A stretch of DNA of 32,826 nt from Candidatus Kuenenia stuttgartensis. GTDB lineage: Bacteria > Planctomycetota > JAKEIC01 > DYIT01. The stretch covers positions 1-32,826 of the forward strand of contig DYIT01000040.1 in the NCBI GenBank assembly GCA_020723505.1, given 5' to 3'. The position numbers and the translations under genes were made by a program. The notes below the pieces were generated by a model. That model did no database searches. It saw nothing but the letters and a program-made list of their open reading frames with translations, and was not told the DNA's origin. Positions 8,328 through 14,535 of the stretch are shown here, in pieces. How positions within the stretch are numbered: the stretch's first letter is position 1; every line of letters begins with the position of its first letter.

Positions 8328-8715
8328 TTCCCACCTCCATGCCGCTGATGCGGGCTCGAGTCCAGTCCTTCATGGCGCGGATGTCGACCAAGTCGACCGC
8401 CGGGATGCCGGCCATGACGGCGCCTGCCGCCACGATGGCCTCGCACGAGGCCATCACCATGCCCGCAGGCGCCTTTCCGTTCCGGGCCAGGGCGTAAATC
8501 GTGTAGGATCCCACAGTGCTCCCCTTCGCATGCGGGAAGACGAGGATTCTCCCCGCGACCGATTCCCCCTTCAGGGGATGGTTGGAGTCGGTTATTACTC
8601 CGGTCCCGGGATCAATCATCCCGAAGAAGGCGAGGGGGGCTTCCGTGAAAAGCACCGTTCCCTCGGCGACGCCGGCCTTTATCGCCCTGCCGCGGAGCAT
8701 TGCTTCAGTTCCCAT
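8320..8715 (-). CDS. AcnX-type dehydratase small subunit (DUF126; probable phosphomevalonate dehydratase small subunit)
   Basis: A 131-residue swivelling-domain protein of the AcnX/DUF126 family: GRAIKAGVAEGTVLFTEAPL, then GVITDSNHPLKGESVAGRILVFPHAKGSTVGSY with the conserved GS (Ser66), then a C-terminal AGIPAVDLV. In archaea this subunit pairs with a large AcnX subunit to dehydrate mevalonate 5-phosphate to trans-anhydromevalonate 5-phosphate. In some bacteria the same family dehydrates cis-3-hydroxyproline. The overlap with an isopentenyl phosphate kinase gene favours the mevalonate role. ATG 8715 overlaps the end of the phosphatidyltransferase gene by 11 bases; ATG 8700 is an alternative. 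The large subunit is not in the window. Confidence 0.85.
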   Translation of the reverse strand: MGTEAMLRGRAIKAGVAEGTVLFTEAPLAFFGMIDPGTGVITDSNHPLKGESVAGRILVFPHAKGSTVGSYTIYALARNGKAPAGMVMASCEAIVAAGAVMAGIPAVDLVDIRAMKDWTRARISGMEVGIA

Positions 8716-9322
8716 CGGTCCGCCTGAATATGCCCGCGTTGGACGCCAGATAGTCGATTCCCGAAGCTGCGGTCACGCACGCTACGCCGGTCATTATCCA
8801 CGCCGGAGCCCCCGCGGTCCAGCAGGCCGCGTCCCCGGGATCGCCGATGGCCCCCGTCTCCCTGAGCACCGCAAGAAGGTTGATTGCCAAGATGCCCGTT
8901 CCCTGGCAGACCGCCTTGATTTTCCCGCTGAGGCGCGCCGCGAGGATGAATCCGCTCTTCGCGGCCCAGACCCTTATGTACGAAACCATCATGTCGCGGA
9001 AGAAGATTACGGCCACCATCCAGATGCTTGCGTATCCGGCGTGCATGAAGCACAGGAAGATGGTGAATCTTGACACGCTGTCCGCGAACGGATCGAAGAG
9101 GGCTCCGAAATCGGACGACCCGACGATTCTCCGCGCGAGGATGCCGTCCAGGAGGTCGCTCAGCTCGAACGAGAGGGCGATTGCCAGCACCGCCACCTTC
9201 GCCCAGAGGCCCTCGGAAAGGAAGACCGCTATGAAGACCGGGCACATCGCTATGCGCCAGGACGTGACGACATTGGCCGCGTTCAGAATCGGACCGGTTT
9301 TCCTGAGCTTGAGTTCGGGCAT
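8705..9322 (-). CDS. pgsA: CDP-alcohol phosphatidyltransferase (PgsA-like)
   Basis: A 205-residue integral membrane enzyme. The family signature D-x2-DG-x2-AR-x8-G-x3-D-x3-D is complete: DLLDGILARR...GALFDPFAD at residues 56-80. Four to six hydrophobic helices flank it. Enzymes of this family join a CDP-activated lipid to an alcohol phosphate; the closest textbook activity is phosphatidylglycerophosphate synthase. Because it is the first gene of an operon with archaeal-style isoprenoid genes, an archaetidyl-type lipid substrate is conceivable, but nothing in the sequence proves it. No SD precedes ATG 9322, and a promoter-like GATAAT lies only six bases upstream, suggesting a nearly leaderless message. 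Confidence 0.85.
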   Translation of the reverse strand: MPELKLRKTGPILNAANVVTSWRIAMCPVFIAVFLSEGLWAKVAVLAIALSFELSDLLDGILARRIVGSSDFGALFDPFADSVSRFTIFLCFMHAGYASIWMVAVIFFRDMMVSYIRVWAAKSGFILAARLSGKIKAVCQGTGILAINLLAVLRETGAIGDPGDAACWTAGAPAWIMTGVACVTAASGIDYLASNAGIFRRTDGN

Positions 9323-9328
9323 GCTTGT

Positions 9329-9357
9329 ATTATCGGCGAAGTGCCGGAATGCAACAA
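9329..9357 (-). promoter_or_regulatory. Candidate promoter of the minus-strand lipid operon
   Basis: Read on the minus strand: TTGTTG at 9357-9352, a 17-base spacer and GATAAT at 9334-9329. Transcription would begin within a few bases of the ATG at 9322, which also lacks an SD. Confidence 0.4.
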
Positions 9358-9544
9358 GCCTTCGGCTTGATCAAGCGACTCTTCTCCGGAAGCTGCGGCC
9401 CAGTTTTTACCTATCGATTTCCATCAAAAACCGGAGGCAGTTTACGTCGAGCGCAGGCCTTCGGCTTGACCAAGCGACTCTTCTCTGGAAGCTTTACCGC
9501 AGTTTATACTCTTCGGTTTCCATCGAAATCCGGCAGCAGTTAAC
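9358..9544 (+). repeat. Tandem pair of 88-bp direct repeats
   Basis: Copy 1 is at 9358-9445 and copy 2 at 9457-9544, both 88 bases and separated by 11 bases. Each starts GCCTTCGGCTTGA and contains CAAGCGACTCTTCTC and a CAGTTTA segment, ending with GCAGTT. They sit immediately upstream of the minus-operon promoter, between it and the flavoprotein gene. No protein similarity is seen. Confidence 0.8.
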
Positions 9545-9652
9545 ATTGTAGAAATTGAAAAGAATCAGAGGAATGCACGCTCGGAGCGCGTGACATGACC
9601 CGGACGAGCCTTGCCTTGCATCGATGTTCGGTTCCGGCTCGTCCGGGTCATG
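9540..9652 (+). repeat. Palindrome family 2, copy c
   Basis: The arms 9594-9610 and 9636-9652 (CATGACCCGGACGAGCC and its complement) form a perfect 17-bp inverted repeat around a 25-base loop containing TTGCATC. The upstream stretch 9545-9595 aligns with that before copy a, including ATTGTAGAAATTGAAA and GAGCGCGTGA. Confidence 0.75.
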
Positions 9653-9770
9653 AAGAAGCGCCCCGGGACTGGAGCCAAACCCAACCGGCATGATTTTCGG
9701 TGTCTTCGGCGTCTTGGGTGGTTTATCCTAGTCCTCTGCGTCCTTCTTTCTTGCTGCACCGGAAGTTCTG
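9653..9770. other. Leader of the flavoprotein gene, with a short phrase-like repeat
   Basis: This completes the 448-base gene-free stretch 9323-9770, which otherwise consists of the promoter, the 88-bp repeats and palindrome copy c. At 9694-9724 there are overlapping units of TCTTCGG/TCTTGGG type, a degenerate short-period motif. No promoter is convincing. Confidence 0.4.
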
Positions 9771-10955
9771 ATGATGAAGCGCGTATACGACGTGGCCGTA
9801 ATAGGCGCAGGGCCGGCCGGAAGCTCGGCCGCGCGAGAGGCTGCGCTGCTGGGACTCGACGTGATGCTGCTCGACAAGGAAGCCATGCCAAGGCCCAAGC
9901 TCTGCGGCGGCGCCGTCTCGAAGGCCGCGCTCGACAGCTTAGGATTCGGGCTTCCAGGGTCCCTGGCGGACGGCGAGTGCTTCGGCGCGAGGGTCCGCTT
10001 CCGGGATTGGTCCTCCGAAACCAAGGCCGCGAAAAGCGTCGCGGTCCTGGTGTCGAGGGAGAAGTTCGACCATTTCCTCGTCCAGAAGGCGGTGGAAGCA
10101 GGCGCCGAATTCGCCGTCGGCAAAGCGGAGGACATCCGGACGGGTCCGCGCGGCCTGGAAATCGTCACGGCCCGCGAGCTCATCCCCGCGAAGGCCGCGG
10201 TCATCGCCCAGGGCGCGTCGGGGAGGCTGATTCGGAAAGTCCGGGTCCCGGACGGGCCTGCGACCTCGGGAATCTGCATCGAGCACAGGTTCGCGACGGC
10301 CAAGCCCGATCGCTTCGCGGACCTGAAGGAGATTGTGGACATCCAGCTCGGCGTCGCCCCTTTCGGGTATGGATGGGTGTTCCACCACGGGACATATTGT
10401 TCCGTGGGAGTGGGCATGCTGAGGTCGGCTGCGGAAAAGCCTGTGGATCTGTTCCGGTCGTTCTGCCGCCTCAGGGGCCTTCTTCCCCCGGACAGCGGCA
10501 TTCGCGGCCATCTCATTCCTCTCGGCGGCGTCAGGAGGAATCTCGCGGCGGACAGGCTCCTCCTGGCCGGCGATTCGGCGGGTTTCGTGGACGCGTTCTA
10601 CGGAGAGGGAATAGCCTATGCGGTCAAATCGGGCAGGATTGCCGCCAGGGTGCTGGCATCGGCGATAAGGGAAGGCAACCTGTCCCGGACAAGGCTCTCC
10701 GAGTACGCGAGGATTTGCAGAGCCGAGTTCGGCCTGCATCTGGAGTATTCCCTGCGGCTCTCGGAAATCCTGCACAGGGCGCCCTGGCTTTTCATGAGGA
10801 TATTCTCCAGGAACCCGGGCGTCCTGGACGAGTACATCAAGGTGCCTGCCGGAAAGAAATCGTACCTCGCGTTCATACGCTGGCTGCTGGTCGCCGCGCC
10901 ATGGCTTTTCGCGAAAGGGGCGGTGGGGAGGAGGGGGAGCGCACGTAGGACGTGA
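9771..10955 (+). CDS. Geranylgeranyl-reductase-family FAD-dependent oxidoreductase
   Basis: A 394-residue flavoprotein. The N-terminal FAD motif is VIGAGPAGSSAA (G12-G14-G17). The PRPKLCGGAVS motif (41-51), with Cys46, is the hallmark of geranylgeranyl reductases, and the second flavin site is GDSAGFVDAFYGEGI (267-281). Members saturate the double bonds of geranylgeranyl chains in chlorophyll, menaquinone or archaeal ether lipids. The start has GGAAG six bases upstream. It is divergent from the operon encoding an isopentenyl phosphate kinase and a CDP-alcohol transferase, so I infer an isoprenoid lipid or quinone substrate. The last about 70 residues include a hydrophobic WLLVAAPWLFA segment that may associate with the membrane. 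Confidence 0.87.
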   Translation: MMKRVYDVAVIGAGPAGSSAAREAALLGLDVMLLDKEAMPRPKLCGGAVSKAALDSLGFGLPGSLADGECFGARVRFRDWSSETKAAKSVAVLVSREKFDHFLVQKAVEAGAEFAVGKAEDIRTGPRGLEIVTARELIPAKAAVIAQGASGRLIRKVRVPDGPATSGICIEHRFATAKPDRFADLKEIVDIQLGVAPFGYGWVFHHGTYCSVGVGMLRSAAEKPVDLFRSFCRLRGLLPPDSGIRGHLIPLGGVRRNLAADRLLLAGDSAGFVDAFYGEGIAYAVKSGRIAARVLASAIREGNLSRTRLSEYARICRAEFGLHLEYSLRLSEILHRAPWLFMRIFSRNPGVLDEYIKVPAGKKSYLAFIRWLLVAAPWLFAKGAVGRRGSARRT

Positions 10956-11020
10956 GCCGTCGCACGTTGCGCGAATATCAGGCCGAAGGCTGAAGGCCTA
11001 AGGCCGTAGTTGCGTAGTGC

Positions 11021-11082
11021 GGACAGGCTCCGTGCCGCGGCTACGGCACACCCGCGTCATTCCGGCGAAAGCCGGAATCCAG
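11021..11082 (+). repeat. 62-bp repeat containing the GNRA hairpin, copy 2
   Basis: It is alignable over 62 bases with 14227-14288 (GGACAG-CTC-GT-CC-CGGCT...), most differences being transitions. It ends with the 25-base GNRA hairpin (11056-11080). It lies between the convergent flavoprotein and SUMF1 genes, where the hairpin could stop transcription. Confidence 0.8.
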
Positions 11083-11127
11083 GGCCGCCGCCGCGGACCG
11101 CAGCAGCCCGCTGCCTCTCTCGTCAGC

Positions 11128-12717
11128 CTATCCCTTTTTCGATCCGTCCCCGCCCCCTCCGGCGGGCGCGTCGGCTGCGCATCTGAACCCGCAGTATCCC
11201 CATCTGCAACCTTTGAGGGCCGGGCATCTCGAGAAGGTCCTGCAATTCAGGTAGTGAGTCGACCAGGTCCCGCCCCTGAGCACGTTCATGTCCCCGGCCG
11301 GCGGGCCCTTGTGATTCCGGTCCGGAGCCTCCTCGAACCACGACGTGTGCCAGAATCCATCGACCCACTCCCAGACGTTGCCGCACATGTCCGACACGCC
11401 GAAGGGGCTTATGCTGTCGGGGTAGGACCCCACGGGCACCGTGTGGCCTATGTTGGCCATTTCGGTATTGCACTTCTTGGGATCGAACTCGTTCCCCCAG
11501 GGGTAGGCCCTGCCGTCCTCGCCCCGCGCGGCCTTTTCCCATTCCGCTTCGGTGGGAAGCCTCTTGCCCGCCCATGCGGCATAGGCCCTCGCGTCGTCGA
11601 TGGTGACGTTGCAGACAGGATGCTTCTCCTCGCCTTCCGGGAAGCAACCGGCATGCCAGTGTGGCGGGGGGGCATGGCCCGAGGAGGCGCAGAACAGGAA
11701 GTAGTCCTCGTTCGTCACTGGAAGCCTGTCGATGAAGTAGGCGTCGAGGTGGATTTTCCTCCTGGGATACTCGAAGGTGTAATCGTCCGAACCCATCAGG
11801 AAATGCCCCGCGGGAATCAGGACCATGTCGCGGGCCGGGGGCTTCGCTCCCGGCGCGGGTTTGACCGACCTCGCGCACCGGAATCCGCAATAGCCCCATC
11901 TCGCTCCGGGCAGAGAGCGGCATTTATACGCCGCCCTGCACGAGTCGTCGTCCGTAGTCCACGATCCGCCCTTGGAGACCCTCATGGTGCCGGACGCGGG
12001 GCCCTTGGGGTTCTTCTGGCCGTCCTTGTCCTTGTAGTAGCTAACGAGGAACCAGTCGGAAACCCACTCCCAGACGTTCCCGGTCATGTTGTAGCAGCCG
12101 AAAACGGACATGCCTTCCGGGAATGCATCGACCGGTACGGTGTCGCAGATGCCGGAATATCCGCTGTTCGTTATCTTCTGGTTGAACTCGTTCCCGTACG
12201 CGAACCTCCTGCTGTCGGGCCCCCTGCAGGCGAATTCCCACTCCGCTTCGGTGGGCAGTCTTTTACCCGCCCATGCGGCATAGGCGCATGCGTCCTCCCA
12301 CGTGACGTTCGTCACGGGATGGAGCGCCCTTCCCTTTCCGTAGGTTCCGCCGGTCCAGTGGGGCGGGGCGGGGCGGCCCGCGGCCCTGACGAACTTCCAG
12401 TATTCGAGGTTAGTGACCGCATAGACGTCCAGTAGGAACGGATCGACGAAGACCTTGTGGGCGGGCCGCTCGAAGACCTTGCCCCTGTCGTCGCCCATGA
12501 TGAACCAGCCGCCCGGGATCTCGACCATGGATCCGAGATTCGCGGGAATCTTTTCGCCGGGCTCCACCGGCGGCGTTGCGGCCGCATGCTGCGAATCGGC
12601 CGCCCGGGCGTCGCCCTGCCCCTGGACGGCGGTATTCCGGCTGCATCCTGCGGCCATCGCGAGAGCGAGCGCCGCCGCCGCGGGAAAATGCATTACCCAG
12701 CATCGCTGAAAAGCCAT
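11128..12717 (-). CDS. Lipoprotein with two tandem SUMF1/FGE-sulfatase-type domains
   Basis: The start is ATG 12717 with SD AAGGGGG; 529 residues. The signal peptide ends with lipobox AAGC (Cys25). Two homologous domains follow, about residues 64-295 and 303-515. Each opens MVxIPxGxFxMG, has WAGKRLPTEAEWE, GNVWEWV and GG(S/T)W, and ends WGYCGFRC. Formylglycine-generating enzymes use two cysteines after the GGS motif. By eye, both domains keep only the second (GGSW...SC, GGTW...NC), the first being Thr, so sulfatase-activating chemistry is unlikely. Such domains also act as non-catalytic ligand-binding modules in secreted bacterial proteins. The aldolase gene lies upstream on the same strand, separated by a strong hairpin. 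Confidence 0.85.
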   Translation of the reverse strand: MAFQRCWVMHFPAAAALALAMAAGCSRNTAVQGQGDARAADSQHAAATPPVEPGEKIPANLGSMVEIPGGWFIMGDDRGKVFERPAHKVFVDPFLLDVYAVTNLEYWKFVRAAGRPAPPHWTGGTYGKGRALHPVTNVTWEDACAYAAWAGKRLPTEAEWEFACRGPDSRRFAYGNEFNQKITNSGYSGICDTVPVDAFPEGMSVFGCYNMTGNVWEWVSDWFLVSYYKDKDGQKNPKGPASGTMRVSKGGSWTTDDDSCRAAYKCRSLPGARWGYCGFRCARSVKPAPGAKPPARDMVLIPAGHFLMGSDDYTFEYPRRKIHLDAYFIDRLPVTNEDYFLFCASSGHAPPPHWHAGCFPEGEEKHPVCNVTIDDARAYAAWAGKRLPTEAEWEKAARGEDGRAYPWGNEFDPKKCNTEMANIGHTVPVGSYPDSISPFGVSDMCGNVWEWVDGFWHTSWFEEAPDRNHKGPPAGDMNVLRGGTWSTHYLNCRTFSRCPALKGCRWGYCGFRCAADAPAGGGGDGSKKG

Positions 12718-12760
12718 GGAACCCCCTTCGCATCTCCAGGCCGAAGACCTGCGGGTTTCA

Positions 12761-12804
12761 GAATCCGCGCCGGGCTTCGCATGTCCGGGACCCGGCGCGG
12801 ATTC
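12761..12804 (-). terminator. 14-bp perfect hairpin after the aldolase gene
   Basis: The arms 12761-12774 and 12791-12804 (GAATCCGCGCCGGG and complement) enclose a 16-base loop and start three bases after the aldolase stop. There is no T-tract, so it may be a factor-dependent terminator, an RNA-stabilising structure or an intercistronic processing site. Confidence 0.5.
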
Positions 12805-12806
12805 GG

Positions 12807-13952
12807 TTATTTCAACAGGCTCTTTACGTGCTCGGCCTTGCCGACGCCCTTCAGGGCCTTGAAGAAGGCCGCGGCGGAGGCGTACACGTCCGCGTCGATG
12901 CGGTCCCTTATCTTCTTGTTCTCCGCATGCTCCTTGATGATTGCCTCGCGGAAGGGCATGTTGAGGCTCTTCATGTCTCCGCCCTTCCATCCCTTTTCGG
13001 CGGCCATCTTCTCCATCTGGGCCCAGGTTTCCGGGGACACGCCGCGGTTCGGGTCCTTCTGGTACGAAGGCCCCTTGGCAACCGCAACGCCCGTCTCGTC
13101 GGTGACGAGCCCCCAGGTGACGTTCTGCCAGTGGGTGCCGATGTTCGCCTTGAAGATCCCGGACTTGTAGAAGTTGCCGATTTCCTCGAGCGGTGTCCCG
13201 GTCGTGCCGTGCTGCGCTATCCCCACGCCCCAGGGCGACATGGCCTGGTAGGTCCTGCGCGAGAGATCAAGATCTATGTTGCCCCTCGTGTTCCCGTGCG
13301 ACGTGCCGTTGTTGATTGCAATCAAATCCGGCTTGAGTCCGAGCCTTACCAGCTCCTCGACCAGCGTGACCGCGTCGGTGACCGTGGAGTTCCCTTCCTT
13401 GCCGCCGATTTCCCCGACCTCCGATTCGTACGCGAGGCCTGCATCCACGACCTGCTTGGATAGCAGGGAACTGATTGCTATGTTCTGCCCCATGGGGAGG
13501 AACGAGGCGTCGATTGAGAAGAAGGTGTAGCCGTATTCGATGGACTTCCTGATAATCTCGTCCGCGGCGTCGAACGCCTTCCGTGTCGGATTCTTCACGG
13601 TCGTGTGGTCGCGATGGATGGCGAAGGGCACGGCCTTGTCGCCGGTGTTGCCCATCTTCTCGTTGATGTCGACCACTACGTCGATGAATCCCTTTGGAGT
13701 GAGGCCGGTGTATCCGCCCTTCATGTCGCTCTCCGAGAGAGCAATCTCGTAGATGACGGGCGCGTTGAGCTCCATCGAAGCCTTGATTATGCCGGGAAGG
13801 GCGGTCTGATGGCGGATGTTGCATGCCATGGCCACCCAGTGATCCCCCTCGGTCATCGCGGACTTGATAATCGCCTTGCCGTTGACCGCAAGGACCTTGG
13901 AGTTCGGGTAGGCCTTCTTGAAGTTTTCAGGTCTTTTATCGAGGAGCGACAT
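12807..13952 (-). CDS. Class II fructose-bisphosphate aldolase family protein
   Basis: A 381-residue enzyme of the zinc-dependent class II aldolase family. Visible motifs are FAIHRDHTT (His113, Asp115, His116), FSIDASFLPMGQNI, ESEVGEIGGKEG and AQHGTTGTP, which correspond to the zinc ligands, catalytic aspartate and phosphate loops. The family cleaves fructose-1,6- or tagatose-1,6-bisphosphate to dihydroxyacetone phosphate and an aldehyde; the exact ketose cannot be read here. I chose ATG 13952 because TGAGGA lies eight bases upstream. The frame stays open a further 54 codons to 14114, but that region is AT-richer and contains a palindrome. The length is above E. coli FbaA (about 359) because of a long C-terminal region. 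Confidence 0.85.
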   Translation of the reverse strand: MSLLDKRPENFKKAYPNSKVLAVNGKAIIKSAMTEGDHWVAMACNIRHQTALPGIIKASMELNAPVIYEIALSESDMKGGYTGLTPKGFIDVVVDINEKMGNTGDKAVPFAIHRDHTTVKNPTRKAFDAADEIIRKSIEYGYTFFSIDASFLPMGQNIAISSLLSKQVVDAGLAYESEVGEIGGKEGNSTVTDAVTLVEELVRLGLKPDLIAINNGTSHGNTRGNIDLDLSRRTYQAMSPWGVGIAQHGTTGTPLEEIGNFYKSGIFKANIGTHWQNVTWGLVTDETGVAVAKGPSYQKDPNRGVSPETWAQMEKMAAEKGWKGGDMKSLNMPFREAIIKEHAENKKIRDRIDADVYASAAAFFKALKGVGKAEHVKSLLK

Positions 13953-14031
13953 GGATAAGTCCTCAAAACGAACAGCCATATAATCGAAACCGAACCTCTC
14001 AACATAGCCCTCTTCAGGCAGGATATCAAGC

Positions 14032-14071
14032 TTGATTCGCCCATAGAAAGCCCTCCTTTCGGGCGAATCAA
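14032..14071 (-). promoter_or_regulatory. Hairpin with an SD-like loop upstream of the aldolase
   Basis: TTGATTCGCCC (14032-14042) and GGGCGAATCAA (14061-14071) form an 11-bp perfect stem. On the minus strand the 18-base loop carries AAAGGAGG. A stem built from the same TTGATTCGCC sequence lies before the gene at 18655. Confidence 0.5.
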
Positions 14072-14226
14072 TCCCGAGCTGAGCGCAGCGCAGTCGAGGA
14101 ATTCCATAACCCATTCGACTCAGAACGCCGAAGTCTTATGATATTCAAATCAAGGCGAAGGCGGGGCGGGCTTCGCCGCGAATGAATGCGATTTCATGCA
14201 GACGCATTCGTTCGTTCTTGCTTCTG

Positions 14227-14288
14227 GGACAGACTCTGTACCACGGCTTAAGCATACCAGCGTCATTCCGGCGAAAGCCGGAATCCAG
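14227..14288 (+). repeat. 62-bp repeat containing the GNRA hairpin, copy 3
   Basis: The partner of 11021-11082, with the hairpin at 14262-14286. Differences from the other copy are mostly A/G and C/T transitions outside the stem, while the stem itself is unchanged. Confidence 0.8.
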
Positions 14289-14535
14289 CTTGAATTAGGA
14301 ACTCATGAATCCAATTATACTTCCCCTGTCGGACACAAAACGCGCAAGTCACGAGGTATCAATATACTGCACGATATTTGCGAACATTGTGAGCAAAGTC
14401 ATTCAGGGACAAGAAGTTATGATGGATTTTTCTTGAACTTCGATGATTGTTTCCCGTTTAAAATGCATACAAGCATGTCATTGCACCGGTCGCCTTTCGA
14501 TGGCGCTGAGTCGATAGTTCAATCGGGATTCGGGC

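Larger units (their letters stand above)
13953..14535. other. 583-base divergent intergenic region
   Basis: No supported gene. It holds a hairpin near the aldolase start (14032-14071), the 62-bp repeat (14227-14288) and an AT-richer stretch at 14300-14500 that should contain promoters in both directions. TTGAAC near 14432 and TTTAAA near 14457 are the best promoter-like boxes toward the HEAT-like gene, at poor spacing. Confidence 0.4.

Noticed and set aside
6769-8727. Plus-strand open frame of 652 codons
   Set aside because: It crosses the TPR gene end and is antisense to three recognisable minus-strand genes.
9358-9544. CRISPR-like array
   Set aside because: There are only two long diverged copies with an 11-base spacer and no cas genes.
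11017-12435. Long plus-strand open frame of 472 codons
   Set aside because: It begins in the GNRA repeat and is antisense to the SUMF1 lipoprotein, whose two repeated domains are clear; high GC leaves antisense frames open.
13853-14044. 63-codon minus-strand frame with a strong SD (AAAGGAGG) before ATG 14044
   Set aside because: It overlaps the aldolase start out of frame and has no domain; the SD-like sequence sits in a hairpin loop and is reported there instead. A leader peptide is not excluded.
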